Notes: generated by a model not told the origin, from the sequence alone. A DNA stretch of 64,000 bases from Locusta migratoria (GCA_026315105.1 CM048748.1:480899150-480963149), one strand, 5' to 3'; counted from the first letter of the stretch, positions 9,832-21,398 are shown. A program made the numbers and translations.

Positions 9832-11470
9832 CTAGCTTATATGCCCGTGATTCGCAACGGTCGTTGAAGGAGGGCCTTTGTGTATCATGGCTTCTTATGG
9901 TTCCGGACCTCAGTCAGTAAAAACAGAATCCTTGTTGGATCGCTCTGTCAATAAACTCCGTTGTCCTAGCCAAGATGACAAATGTCAGTAAAAGTCATTG
10001 TCTGAAACAATGTATCTTCATAAAGTTTTTGATACAAAGACTGAAACGTGCCAAAATAAGCAAAGAAATTTCGTTAAGTATTTAATACACAAAGCGAAAT
10101 CAGTAACACTATGTTCAATGTTTGTTGGTATTCGTAGACATAAGATTGTTTAATTCTGTCACAGACGTTCGCTTCCTTGTTGTACTATCCCATACTTATT
10201 ATGCATCAGAGGTGTTTATTAGTTCTTTGGTGCACTACAGCGCCTCTATCGCTTGTTTGCTGTACTTCGCAATCCACACTTCAAGCATAACGTACGTCTT
10301 AAAAAGTTTCCCTGGTTCCACTTGTGTGAAACGAAGTTGCTACATGCAAATCCATGAAGTAGTTTAGGAGATTAGGCATTTCTAACAGATGAATAGACAG
10401 TTACTGAAAACACTTAAGATAGCGATGTATCTTTTTTCCGTTATCTGATTTGGATGAAACCATGCCTATATGTTGCCCCAATCGTAACTCAAATCTCCTG
10501 TAAAGATTGCATGAAAATGAGTCAGTAGGTTGTTTTCTTTCTTTCTTTCGTCATTTAAAACATTTATTTCATGATCATTCATATTTCTGGACAATGGACT
10601 GAGGCATCGAAAGCTGAAATATAATATTTCCTTAATGTAGTAGAAATATCACTTAAAACAATTATTATTCTTACGATTGGTTCTCTTTCCGTTAGATGCG
10701 CTATTATCGCTCCAAGCGTGAGACTTAAACTTCCATAGCTGTTGTACATATATGTTAGTCTGTAAATATATGAATTAAAAACGTCGAGGATTGTATCAGT
10801 TTCATATTCATTGCGTTGAATCATATTCCGTGGAACACAGCAACCAAAAAAACGAATTTCAGAAATATGGTAAATTTGAAAACTCAAAGAGTAAGTAGTA
10901 GTTTTAAAGGGAAATCATCCGATCGCTGCCCCGAACTTTATACGCAGCGCTATCTATTAGCTGCATTACGCCGTTCTTTCCAAGCATGAAATACACCAAA
11001 AACTTCAAATACCGATATCTTTTACTTTCCTTATAGCCTATATGTTGCCCCAGGATATTCTCTATTTGTCTGTGATAGCCCCATGAATGACAATTTAGTA
11101 CTTTTGGAGATTACTCTATACCAAAAGACACATGCGATTGATTTACGAGAACTGTTTAATTTGTGATATCTTACTTTTTCTGATACGATTTTGTGAAATG
11201 AAGCGTTTCGGTAACCTCAAGATACCCACACGTTTCATGTGAAAACCCCCTGAAAATGCGTCTTTTAGTTTTAGAGACGAAAGATAAAGATATGAAGGTT
11301 GTCGTTGAAAAACGTTAAATTGTGATGTTCTTTCCGTGATCCGATTTTTATGAAACTAAGTCTATATGTTGTCCCAAGATACGCTGAAGTGACCTGTGAA
11401 AACCCCATGAGAATTCGTAAGGTAGTTTGGAGAAGTGGTTTCTAACAGATGAACAGACAGACCTGAACCA
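9832..11470 (-). mobile_element. Helitron copy H2, non-coding 3' region
   Basis: The minus strand ends in CTAG (complement of 9832-9835) followed by T. It is preceded about 9 bases upstream by the hairpin CCGTTGCGAATCACGG, which is the Helitron 3' signature. The body holds about four degenerate monomers containing GATCCGATTTTTATGAAA, TATATGTTGCCCCAAG and CCCCATGAAAATTCG (10440-11450). Copies H3 and H4 share the terminus, and H3 retains helicase coding sequence, so this is a Helitron fragment without coding capacity. Confidence 0.6.
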
Positions 11471-11699
11471 ATCTTCGTTCATGTTTCCTGTGAGCAGATG
11501 TGTTTGGAGCAGTACAAACTGGAGATTTTTTAATCGTCATCGACATTGACATTCCTGTTACTATTTTTTATTATGGTGGTTGTGGTGGTGGGGGTAAAAT
11601 AGGATTTGAAGACATCACCAATATTTTAGGCCAGGAATGACTTACAAAAGGTGTACAGCATTATTCTGTATCTGCCCCTGACTCGCCTAGGCCCACAAA
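11471..11699. other. Unassigned sequence
   Basis: Between a Helitron and a LINE. Only a short GGTGGTGG-rich run (11575-11595) stands out. Confidence 0.3.
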
Positions 11700-12410
11700 T
11701 TTTATTCTTGTGGTCTTTTTGCATGACATGCATAGGAGAAAGCGAGATATAGGTTGACTCTTGAAGAAACGTATACGCCCGGAACTTGTACCGCGATACA
11801 GAACATCTCTTGCAGCTTCTGCCACTGGTATTTGCCGATCCTTTCCGAGACTCTTCGGCGCTTACTGAATGATCCTGCTGTTCTCACTGGCTCTTCTCTC
11901 TGCCTCCCAGCCACTCTAATCTTGCACGGATGTCACGCTAATGAACAATACTCAAGCTGCGGCCGAGCGAATGTTCTGCAACCTGTTTACTTTGTGGACG
12001 GATTACATTTTCTGTGGCTTTTTGCACTGAATCTCAGTCTGGCATCTGCATTACCCAGAATTGATTTTATATGGATGTTCCGTAAGTCTATTCTCCGATA
12101 TTTTATGGAAGTGACTGCTTCCAGTTTTTGTCCCGCTGTTGTATATACCTTTATGCTGGGGCTCAATTGCCATTTCCTCCATCATGAATCGATACGTTGT
12201 AGATCCTCTTGCATTTCACTACACTTTTCGAGTAGTGCCACTTCTCGATATAATGCAGCACAATCCGCGAAAAGCCCGAGTGAACTCTCGATGTTATCTA
12301 CGATGTGATTTGCATATATTGCGAAAAGCATCTCTACTATAATACTTCCTTGAGGCACTCCAGAAATTACTTTAATAGCTATTAACGTGGCTGTGAAACC
12401 TTAGAACCAG
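11700..12410 (-). pseudogene. CR1/Jockey-like LINE RT remnant
   Basis: On the minus strand VISGVPQGSI (about 12345-12370) starts the RT palm, followed by LFAIYANHIV and GLFADCAALYREVA. The catalytic FADD has become FADC, so the second Asp is lost. Downstream are LEKCSEMQEDLQRID and later CR1-type blocks (RPQLEYCSLA near 11960). The plus-strand open frame of 184 codons over the same region is a shadow. Same lineage as 7214-7876 and 41040-41405. It is truncated at both ends and carries stops. Confidence 0.75.
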
Positions 12411-13096
12411 TGTATTCTTGGAGGCAGATGTTTGTTTTGCCTTCAGTGAACAGTACAGCAGAAAAGTCGGCGTTGTATGTTTCAATATCAAACACAAATC
12501 AAGTGGAATCAGAGATGGCTAACGCCAACGTCTAAGTGGAGTATATGCTGACGACTGCGTAGAAACTCGCGGAACCAGAGGCGCAGAAAGAGGTATCCAA
12601 CCTCGCCAGATTCTCCCGCCTCCCGCCTCGACACGAAACATTAAAGATCAGCTTGCACATCGCTCTGCGGTCGGCAACTTCTGAAAGAAACTTTTGCCGT
12701 TGCCAGACTTTCCTCCGGAAGCCAACTCAAAACAAGAAACTAACGGCTCAGCGGAAAGAGCTTAATACGCAAGCCATACACAAATTACAGGCCAGAGCAA
12801 GTAAGAGGAAAAGATTCCCAAGTTCGAATTACTCTTTCATCCGGAAACAACTCAGTTAAGCACGAAGTAAGTTCGATGTTTAGTGTGTTATTTGTATCTT
12901 AATTACGAATGCTAATTAAGAAGCCGGCTATGCAGGATTCTGAGGCGGCGAGAACAGTTTTGGCCCGGCTAAAGGACCAGCCTGTGGCCCAATTTCGCTT
13001 AAACGAAACAGTTGGTGCGTAAGAGCCGCTTCGCGGTCGGATATTGTACTATCAGTTTATTCGCCATCAGTCTAGTTAATTTCAGATTTATTTCAA
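12411..13096. other. Unassigned sequence
   Basis: Moderate-GC, non-repetitive looking DNA. The 68-codon basic frame at 12653-12859 (many Lys/Arg) has no recognisable motif. Confidence 0.3.
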
Positions 13097-13300
13097 AAAT
13101 TCAAATGATCAAATGTTTGTAGAGCTTATGGAACTTAACTACGGGGTCATCAGTCCCTAAACTTACAAACTACTTATGAACTGCCTACTACTAAGGACGG
13201 CGCAAACATCCATGCCCGAGGGGGGATTCGAACCACCGACCGTAGTGGCCGTGCGGACTGTGACTGACGCGCCGCAGAACGCTCGGCCACAGCGGCCGGC
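13097..13300 (-). mobile_element. SINE family A copy
   Basis: Minus-strand Leu-tRNA-like SINE. The head end GGCCACAGCGGCCGGC and B box complement GGGATTCGAACCACC are present, with the tail hairpin GGGGTCATCAGTCCC. A probable TSD, CAGATTTATTTC against CAGATTTTTTCC, flanks it. Confidence 0.85.
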
Positions 13301-13454
13301 AGATTTTTTCCTTCCACCACTTTACTGATGCTTCATTTTTAATCTTAGAAGCTCTCAGCGGGTATGCATCCATGAATGACAGCCAACATTGTAGAAAATG
13401 TGTAGAAGTGTCTTGGGTAGAATGTCGGCCTGACACGCAAAACAAAGTTTTTCT

Positions 13455-13500
13455 GGTTACTCTGACATGTTTCAGCGTCTCTGTGTCATCATCAATGGTT
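13455..13500 (-). ncRNA. Hammerhead-like core, degenerate copy
   Basis: Minus-strand TTGATGA (first core C changed to T), AGAG loop, GAAA and CATGTC ending in the usual GUC site. Stem II no longer pairs well. Homologous to the intact-looking copy at 14028. Confidence 0.45.
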
Positions 13501-14027
13501 TTTTGTTTTTTACTAGGTAGCAGCTGTCAAATTGAACTTATTTCAGTATTAACCTACGTGTTATAAATAGGCTTAAAAATCGAATGTCTGTTAGCAACTG
13601 AGAACAATAACAAACCTACACAGTCTGTTTTCTTCAGCTGCAAAGTTGATTGTGACAGTGATAAGTGAGCAGAATATGTCTTTCGTTTGTGTAGACAAAA
13701 ATTTGGAAGTATTATTATATTGCAAAACCAGCAGTAAGTAACAGACAATATAGACTAATAAATGAAAGTTAATCTACACTCAAAAATTAAGTTTTTAACA
13801 GTTTTTAAAGTAGGCCCAGCGTGTTACAAATAAAAAAAATAAAAAAAGTGTTCACATAGAATTTATTTGGTTGCAGATGACAGAGATACCAGTATTGGAT
13901 GTTATACCTACATGACCTCACAATTTAAAATCAAGTTAATAGTCCTAAGACATACGATTTTAGGATTATTTTTTCACATCTAGATTAGCATTACAATATT
14001 TCATTTCCATTGCTGTAACCTAATAAA

Positions 14028-14071
14028 TACCCACTGATGATGGTACAGAGGTGCCGAAATATGTTTGGGTA
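14028..14071 (+). ncRNA. Type I hammerhead ribozyme candidate
   Basis: All three helices can form. Stem I is TACCCA (14028-14033) with TGGGTA (14066-14071), 6 bp. The core is CTGATGA (14034-14040). One T precedes stem II, GGTAC (14042-14046) with GTGCC (14051-14055) closed by AGAG. GAAA (14056-14059) leads into a 2-bp stem III (A-U, U-G) with a 2-nt loop. The predicted cleavage site is after the second U of GUU (14065). The short stem III is the form known from Penelope-like elements (GAAACGCGTC type). The extra T next to stem II and a U-G pair in stem III may weaken it. Confidence 0.6.
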
Positions 14072-14090
14072 ACCAGAAAAACAGTGTTTT

Positions 14091-14471
14091 TCGTATCAAG
14101 CGGACCTTATAGCCAAGAATTTCCTGCAAACACGGAGAAATCTAAGAGGTGCAAATCAGAAATGACGAATATTCTGGAGAATTGCTATTTTTTACAATAG
14201 CTACCGCAGTTACTGCCCTGAGTATAATGAACGTTTGTTATTTTATGTCGCTTTGTTCTTTTTATCACTTTCTTCATTGTTGGCTACATTTTAGGAAATC
14301 CTATTTTATAGCTAACTCGTGTTTTCCACGCTGCTTCGTCATTCTCGCAACTTAGCTTACCCATTGAGGAACTCAAATAAGACAAATATTACACTGAGCT
14401 CTTTTAAGAAAAGAACAGATATCAGACATTAATTGCTTCTAGACTGAAACACAAATCAAACATTACTGAAA
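14091..14471. other. Unassigned sequence
   Basis: AT-rich, no family recognised. Confidence 0.3.
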
Positions 14472-14835
14472 GAGGAAAGATGACATTTTTATGGGTTCAG
14501 TATGAACACCATGTGTTATACGACATATACCGAAACGGTGGCTCATTTATTGCCACACACGAAGCACCTGGTTTCTCGTTATTGAATTCAGAGCTTCGAC
14601 AATCCGATGTCTCAGGCTTTCAAGAGTGTCAGTCATATAGAAGACCACTTATTTATCGCTCCCCCCTCCTATGCGTGACACTTTTAAGAATCTGTCACAG
14701 AGAAGTTGTGAATTCGATAACGAGGATCCAGCTGATTCGTATGTGGCAAGAAATGAGCCACCGTTTCGGTATTTGTCGTGCAAAAATGGTGCTCATACTA
14801 AACTCATAAAAATTTGACCTTTGCTCTTTCCAGGA
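14472..14835. mobile_element. Foldback element with arms of about 150 bp
   Basis: The left arm (about 14472-14640) and the right arm (about 14670-14835) are reverse complements with moderate divergence. They share ACCGAAACGGTGGCTCATTT, a CTCGTTATTGAATTC/GAATTCGATAACGAG pair and AAGAGTGTCA/TGACACTTTT. Almost the whole element is paired, so it is a palindromic MITE or foldback. TSD not determined. Confidence 0.6.
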
Positions 14836-15176
14836 ACAATCGAATTGTTTTTCTTGGAAACAATAAGTGTTCGAAATCTGTTCCTTTTTGTTGATTAGCC
14901 CTGCATTTTAAGACAGCTCAGTCTAGTAAAAAAAATGCCAATCGGTCGTTTTAGAACTCTCTCCTGAGCGCCAACTCACAGTATTTTTATACGATTAACT
15001 AGCTGATATTCCCGTGCTTCGCAACGGTTGTTAAAGAGGGAATTGTGTATATCATGGTTTTTAAGGTTCGGGAGATAGGTCAGCAAAAACCTACCTGTAA
15101 TTTTTTCTTGCAGTGGCAGCGGTTTAGTCTGCCATCGTTGGCAACGAACTATTCGCTTTAGGAGGATGATTAATTT

Positions 15177-15373
15177 CAAATGTTCAAATGTTTGTTAAGC
15201 TTATGTGACTTAACTACGGGGTCATCAGTCCCTAAACTTACAAACTACTTATCAACTACCTTATACTAAGTACGGCACAAACATCCATGCGCGAGGGGGG
15301 ATTCCAACCCCCGACCGTAACGGCTGTGCAGACCGTGACTGGAGCGCCTCAGTTCCCTCGTCCACCGCGGCCG
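15177..15373 (-). mobile_element. SINE family A inserted in Helitron H3
   Basis: Flanked by a perfect 13-bp TSD, GGATGATTAATTT, at 15164-15176 and 15374-15386. Helitron copy H4 carries the matching empty site (complement near 28895-28912). The head has the B box complement GGGATTCCAACCCCC and the tail hairpin is intact. Confidence 0.92.
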
Positions 15374-16420
15374 GGATGATTAATTTACTAACCAGGACAG
15401 CATAAATTATTTATTTCATAGTGAACGTAAAGAATTATTCCCCTCATTCTACGTGACTGATTTTTGAAAAAGCATCCAACGGCCGTTGCTAACATATGCA
15501 CACAACGCCGCCGCCGTAGGTATAATTATAGCCCTTCTTGTATTGTATTACACCATAGTTGTGAGAGTGAAAACAAAAAGAAAAAAAAAACCGCAGGAAC
15601 GCCATAATTAGTTATTTGGTGTACTGTGTAACTAACGTCGCCTCACTTTGTCCTTTCCTGTATAATGCGTTTTCGAGGCATTCCTAAACAGAACGCACTC
15701 AAAATGTAATGAAGATTCACCGAAATCAGAAAGCAAACTACATAAATTCGTTTCCTTGCAAAGAATTCTTAGTAAATGAAGACATCGATAGACGCGAAAG
15801 AACGTCGTTATGTTTCAAATTCAAATGATACCCGTCGATGAATGCACTTCTTTCTTTCCATGACATTGCAAAGCATATGGGATACAGAGAGAAAAAAAAT
15901 TTTTTTGTCCAACCTAGGTTACATTTTACCTGCCGTAGAAGCGGTTTACTATGTTAAGGTTGGCAACGAAATATTCGCTTTAGGGCGATCATGAATTTAC
16001 TGATCGGAACGAAGTTAATTATTTATTATATTATCAACAAAAATAATTATTCCCCTCATCGTACGTGACTGATTTTCAAATAGGATTCAGCGGCCGTTGC
16101 CAGCATCAGTACTCTACACCGCTGCCGTAAGGAAAATCGTAGCCCTAGTTTCCGTGCATTACACCTTAGTTATGCGAATAAAAAATGCAGCATCGCCATT
16201 TTAGTTATTTGGTATACTATGTAAGTAAGCGCCTCTATCGGATCTTTGCTATACTGCGCTCCAATTCAAACATAGCATACACCAGAAACTACAAATTACG
16301 ATTTCTTTTCTTTTCCTGATCCTATTTTGATTAAATAAAGCTTATATGTTGCTCTAAGGTCCTCTCAATTGACCTACGAAACTCCATGAAACTTCGTATA
16401 TTACTCTTGGAGATTTGCTG

Positions 16421-16467
16421 TACTACACCGACGGGGCGTTAAACGCTAATATTCCTTCCTTTCTTCC
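16421..16467 (+). mobile_element. SINE family C 3' end fragment
   Basis: CACCGACGGGGCGTTAAACGCTAATATTCCTTCC matches the last 45 bases of family C SINEs. The rest is missing. Confidence 0.6.
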
Positions 16468-16474
16468 GGACTAT

Positions 16475-16790
16475 AAACAATATTTATTGTGACTTGTCCA
16501 GGATATAATACGAATATTTTCTATGGAGACCGCATGCCTGAGCAAGCGATATAAAGCTGTTCGTGTGAGAAACATAGAGATTTCAAATACACTCCACAGT
16601 ATTGAGTAAATTGCTCTGTGATTTATTAATCGTAATAGAAAATACAAGTCCCACTGCAAATTGCAGTATCTTAAAGTTAAAACCCAGATCTGTCGGAAAT
16701 AATGAGTATTCGTCGGAGGTACACTGTTTCATTCTCTTCCTTTCCTTGTAGCTCTATGGATATCTATTGCTTCTTCCTACAGCTGTATGC
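16475..16790 (-). pseudogene. Helitron Rep/helicase, C-terminal remnant
   Basis: The minus strand reads VYLRRILIISDRSGF, LQFAVGLVFSITINKSQ and YVSHEQLYIACSGM, then KIFVLYPGQVTINIVY. These are the last conserved blocks of the Pif1-like helicase domain of Helitron transposases (family form TINKAQGQ, FSHGQLYVACSRV, NIVY). Two in-frame stops, one after the VECI segment and one after GMRSP, show that it is dead. The position just upstream of the Helitron 3' region supports the assignment of H1-H4. Confidence 0.75.
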
Positions 16791-16800
16791 GCTTGACAGC

Positions 16801-17640
16801 TCATAGTTGCTCCAAAGTTTTCAAGAGCACTGTCATCTTTCAGCAATTTCCTTAAGCCCACTGGAATACAGGTGTGTTTTAACAGTAAATAAGGAATTTA
16901 ATAAAACGGTATGCGTGATGAGAAACGTTTTACCCATCGCAGTATATATGATCTCATATTTACTGAGTTATATCTTGTACAATTGTATAATTTTAGGTAT
17001 ATATTCATTTGTATAATTGGTGTATGTCTGAAAAATCTGTTGCGAATGTAATTAGTAGTAAAGAATTAATAGATTAAAACTTGGTGCATGATGGGGCGGT
17101 TTACCATGAACGTTACTGTTTATGTGCTCGTGTCTCATGAACTACGTGTCGTACCATGATACAATTTCGAAGGTACATTCAACTATATGTTTGTAAAATT
17201 TCCTGCAGTTACTATATGTAGTGTGTAAATTATAAATTGCAACGTTATACCGAATGCCATAGTTTTAATCCATGAACAGCGGGAAAGTAGTAAGCGAGAA
17301 ACTTTTTTTCCTTTCATTATTTTGCTATGGTTGTCAGCGAGAAAAAGTTTTCTAATGGTTTTAAATTATGTTTAAAGTTTGTTGCAAATCGCTAAGCGGC
17401 CTCCTTCTGAAATAATGAACTGATAAAGTCACAGTATAACGTGCTGCAAGATGGGGAAGATTTCATTGTTTATGACGTCATATCTCCTAAACTATCGGCC
17501 CTATCGTAAAATCGTTTCTTAGCTGACGTCTACTACCTATAAACTACATTCCTGCCAACTGTAAGCATCATAGGTGAAGTAGTTTTCGAGATTTCATGTT
17601 TAGTCAGTGAGTGAGTGAGTGAGTGTCCTTTCGTTTTTAT
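16801..17640. other. Unassigned repeat-like sequence ending in a GAGT microsatellite
   Basis: Two loosely similar halves (CATGATGGGGCGGTTTACC near 17086; CAAGATGGGGAAGATTTC near 17447) suggest an internal duplication. It ends in (GAGT)n at about 17604-17624. It may belong to the upstream part of H3, but no coding block supports that. Confidence 0.35.
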
Positions 17641-18753
17641 ATAAATAGAGACAAGTCATGTACATGCTTAAAATTGCTTCATACATTATTGAGCTATAGT
17701 TTAATGTAACCCCCTATTCACCATCACGCCGACCACTATGGAAAGTACGTGACTTGTGTCCCAAATATAATACGTGATATGTGTACTACGTTAGGTTGAT
17801 ATGGATCCATTAGTTAGGGGAGTTGTGTAACGTCAATTTGGGGGTGACTGGATCAATAAGCTGCAGTCTGAGATAGATTAGCGCTGATTTATGGGCCTTA
17901 GAAATTGCTTTATATTTCAAATGACTGATCCTGCAAATTTAAACATCTATCTCATCATTCTACAAGGTCCTAAAAAGTTGCAGCGTGGAAATGTTGTAAT
18001 AGTGTTCACATCCAACATTCTCGTGGGTTTAACCTCATTTGATTCCTTAAATTGTTGAAATTTAGAAGAGCGATGCATTTTGGGCATTGAGAAATACCCT
18101 TATAGAAGAATAGAGTGTGGCACCATCGGATAACCGGTGGTCGGGTTGTTCATTTGTGATTTTTTGTTGTCCTTGGTTGAACTCTTGTATGTAGTTAAAT
18201 ACTGCTGTCCATGAAGTACATTTATAACATCGGATTTCAATATGAACTTGTGGTGTGGATAAATCACAGAGTTGTAATCGTGAACACAATTCTACGGTGT
18301 CTCTCGTTACGATCTCAATGCGCTGGTCGAGGAATAAATTGTGTGTCGTCTACCTTCCACACGATCTGTTTCGCCATCTTGTAGAAATTTCAGACGACGT
18401 ATAGTACTCTGGCGTTTGCGACTTTTTTCATTTGCCCAGTTTCTTTTAAGCGTGTAATGATTTTTTATTACTATAAAAGTAGGTAAATAACATATGCAAT
18501 AACAGTATTGAAAGTCTGTTTTATAATGTTATAAATTAGATCTGAAATTCTAAATGCACGGAAAAGAACTAGGTCATCATCTTACATAAAGAGTCATTCA
18601 AGCATTCACCGGAAGAAGCTTCTCGGAAACAAAGACAACACAATTAGGATATGTTCATGAAGGGACCAAGACTTACAGGAAGGAAGAAGTGATATTAGTC
18701 CCATAAGGTATGCATCAGAACTGATACGAAGTTAGGAAGGTAAAGTTGCAGAA
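17641..18753. other. Unassigned sequence
   Basis: No gene, SINE or LINE block recognised on either strand. Confidence 0.3.
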
Positions 18754-18990
18754 GTGTGTAGTGGATCGTGGTTGGGTACTTCAGTCTGTGGAGGAGCGGC
18801 TGAGAAAGACGCTGCTCCGAGGTTCGAATCCCGGTCCAGCGTATACCTGCCAGGACGTTTCATCTACAACATAATGAGAACAGTTCGTGCGATAGAAAGC
18901 ACGTGTGGCAGACGCCTTGAGGCGTCGTCTCTTCCATTGTCTTCCATTGGCGTGATGGCAGCTGCAGTGGGACGATGTGACGATCCAGCC
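18754..18990 (+). mobile_element. Possible tRNA-related SINE (type unclear)
   Basis: A B-box-like GGTTCGAATCC occurs at about 18820 after a weak A box, followed by CCGGTCCAGCGTATACC and an unfamiliar body. No TSD was found. Confidence 0.35.
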
Positions 18991-19424
18991 GGCAGCGAAG
19001 AACATTTAGCGTTGGTTTTCATGTTAGTTTAGGTTACCTGCAACCTATTATAGTTTTCAGTATGGACAGCATGAAGCTAATGCTATAAGTACTAATTTAG
19101 GAGCTGACAGAGTTAGTTTTCTGAATATGTAAATTGTATTCTTTCGAATGTGTATTACAAACTTTCTGGGCCGTGTATGGGTAATACTTATCTTGTTTTA
19201 AAATGTTTTGTAGCTTCTAGACTGATTTTTAATCACCTAGAATTTTCCATTTGCATCAATAAACGAGGAAGAAAATACATTCTAATTCACATATTTAAAT
19301 TTCTTGAACGTAAGGGATTGTTCATACGTAATTGCGGTATTTCCTGCGCACCGAATGCAATATATGTATGTCTATCTTTATACTGTTAGCGAGAAAAATT
19401 CATTATTATCGCAATTAATCGTGT
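18991..19424. other. Unassigned sequence
   Basis: AT-rich. Nothing recognised. Confidence 0.3.
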
Positions 19425-19576
19425 TATGTTCAAATGTTTGTAAATGTACGGGACTTAACTAATCTAAGGTCAATACACACACCCATGCCCGAGGGAGGAC
19501 TCGAACCTCCGACGGAGAGAAACCGCGCGCTCCGCAGCAGGGCGCCGTAGAATTCACGGCCATTGCACCGCGGCAA
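19425..19576 (-). mobile_element. SINE family B copy, short
   Basis: Head end ACCGCGGCA and B box complement GGACTCGAACCTCC. The middle of the tail is deleted, because CGGGACTTAACT is joined directly to AATCTAAGGTC. Confidence 0.8.
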
Positions 19577-20550
19577 TCATGTTACGGAGTCTGTTTAAGT
19601 GATTTATTTATTTAATCGTGCCTGAGCTACATCTGTAGTTAATTAATAAGCTACATATACAAGATTACAAATAAAAAGTAAGTGCTAATTATACATTTAT
19701 ATATATATATACAATCATGATTTTCACACATAATATGTTATTATTGTCCATAGCAGGCTCATATCTCTCTCGAGTGTTCGGCACACTTCACTGCAACGTC
19801 GTTGGCCAGCCACAGGTCTTGGAAAGTGCATGGCGCTGGCAAGGATGGGCAGCTCAGCAGGTGTATCATTGTTTGTTTTTCTCCACATTGGCAGAGCTCG
19901 TCTTCTGCGTATCCCCACTTGAACAGGTTATCCTTTGATCTTCCCATTCGACACCTAAGTCTATTTAGGCTCTTCCAGACTTTCCATTCCAGTTGAGATC
20001 CAGCCGGAAGTTCTTCATTGATGTTCCAACATTGCAAGCTGTTTTTTTTTTTCGATTTCTGTGTCCACATTAATTTCCTGGTTGTAGTTTGGCTTTCATT
20101 TAGTGGATGTTCAAATTGAATGAAATCTTTCCTCGATTTTAATCTTGACACCACTGGCTGATGTCCGAACAGGGGATGTCTTCTATCCTCGCACTGTCTG
20201 CTTCTTTCAGCCATCGCCAAAGTTTGTCGTCTGATCTGTGGGGGAGCTATTCCAGAACACATATAAAGGAGATCACGGTTTGTAGGCTTCAGGCATCCCG
20301 TAATTAATCGACATGAATCGTTCAGTGCTGTATCTAGCTTGTGGGCGTGCGTCGATCTTCTCCATACGGGGCAAGCATATTCAGCTGGAGCAAAACACAA
20401 AGCCAGGGATGATGAACGCAAAATTTCAGGATTTGCTCCCCAGTGTGAGTTGGTGAGTTTGCGGATTACACCGTTCCGTGTGTAGATTTTCGCTCTAGTT
20501 TTTTCTACATGACTCTTGTAGGACAGTGTTCGATCTAATGTGACTGAATG
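19577..20550 (-). pseudogene. Jockey-clade LINE, 3' part of ORF2 and tail
   Basis: The minus-strand frame of 220 codons (19759-20421), with in-frame extension to about 20545, starts at VTLDRTLSYKSHVEKT. It continues through EYACPVWRRSTHAHKLDTAL, CRLITGCLKPT and IAPPQIRR. It ends with LNRLRCRMGRSKD, KWGYAEDELCQCG and HLLSCPSLPAPC. This is the C-terminal region after the RT domain, with the cysteine motif typical of Jockey-like LINEs. The frame is open to its natural-looking end, so decay is limited, but the RT domain itself is absent (5' truncation). The 3' UTR runs to about 19600 and ends in AAATAAATAAATC on that strand. Confidence 0.8.
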
Positions 20551-21190
20551 TGATAACCGGATAACTTAACGTTTTTAATTATTTTGATTCCAAAATACAA
20601 ACATGAGTGTATTTAATATTAACCCCCAAATCTTAATATCACAGCTACCAAACCTCATACAGAAAGGAAGGTAAAATGTGCTTCAAAAGATGACTCGTTA
20701 TGATATATTTGACTCAACATTAAGGGCACCTCTTCAGCTGTTTATAAAATATTCAATACTGTGGGTCTGTAATATATGTTAGTAGTTCCTCAATATCATC
20801 TTTCTTCTATTAGTATATGGGGGCTTTCCCATTACATGCTTCTGTCTTAGGACATCTGATGTTTCAGTAATGTAAAGATATGAACTTGAATTCCTTCGAT
20901 TGCTTAGCAACTTCTTGTCCTTTCTTTTCGTCCTGTCCTGTTGCGGAGCAAATGATATTTTTCTCTATTTTAAAACGCATTTTACCATTTTTTCAGGTGA
21001 TATGTCGATCTTTTTCTATATGGGGCTCATGATGTATTTAAGGTTTGTAATTTCGCTCTTTTGTTGCTGCACAAATTAAAAAGAAATTAGACTTACCTTT
21101 CTTTAATTTTATTATTTTTTTCGTAATTCTACAAATTTTCTGTCAGCTGCTCACCTTAATACTTCTCAAGGAATAATTAATCATAAATTA
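20551..21190. other. Unassigned sequence
   Basis: Possibly upstream, unrecognisable LINE sequence. No motif was found. Confidence 0.3.
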
Positions 21191-21398
21191 TCGAGCGAAG
21201 TAACGCAAGTGGTAACCCACTGGAATAGAATTCGGCTGTTCACATCCTTGCCTGACTTACGTTTTCCTTGATTTATGCGAATGATATCAGTCAAGAATGA
21301 ATTCCTTCCCCATGTCTGACAGTAAGTATCAGACATCTTACTCCTTCTCTAATGACCACGATGTCGACTGGACGTTAAAACCTAATCTTCCTTCCTGT
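21191..21398 (+). mobile_element. SINE family C copy, diverged
   Basis: ATCGAGCGAAGTAACGCAAGTGG head, weak B box, and the typical end CTAATGACCACGATGTCGAC with TGGACGTTAAAACCTAATC. Confidence 0.7.

Larger units (their letters stand above)
13431..14090. mobile_element. Inverted pair of Penelope-like terminal repeats
   Basis: Two copies of one motif face each other, about 13431-13510 (minus) and 14018-14090 (plus). Both contain a hammerhead-type core followed by GTAACCAGAAAAAC. Penelope-like retroelements are known to carry minimal type I hammerhead ribozymes in their terminal repeats. No reverse transcriptase or GIY-YIG coding sequence is seen between them, so this is a non-coding remnant or a mini-element. 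Confidence 0.5.
14999..16800 (-). mobile_element. Helitron copy H3 with helicase end and a SINE insertion
   Basis: The minus-strand 3' terminus is CTAG (complement of 14999-15002) followed by T, with the hairpin CCGTTGCGAAGCACGG just upstream. A unit of roughly 600 bp appears twice (about 15400-16010 and 16011-16400), each with a CACGTACGATGAGGGG-type phrase and ATTACACC...AGTTATG. The helicase remnant lies upstream at 16475-16790. A family A SINE interrupts it at 15177. The element therefore runs 5' to 3' from beyond 16800 down to 14999. Confidence 0.7.

Noticed and set aside
10595..10625. CTGAGGCATCGAAAGC as a hammerhead
   Set aside because: The core requires CTGANGA; here it is CTGAGGC with no stem II.
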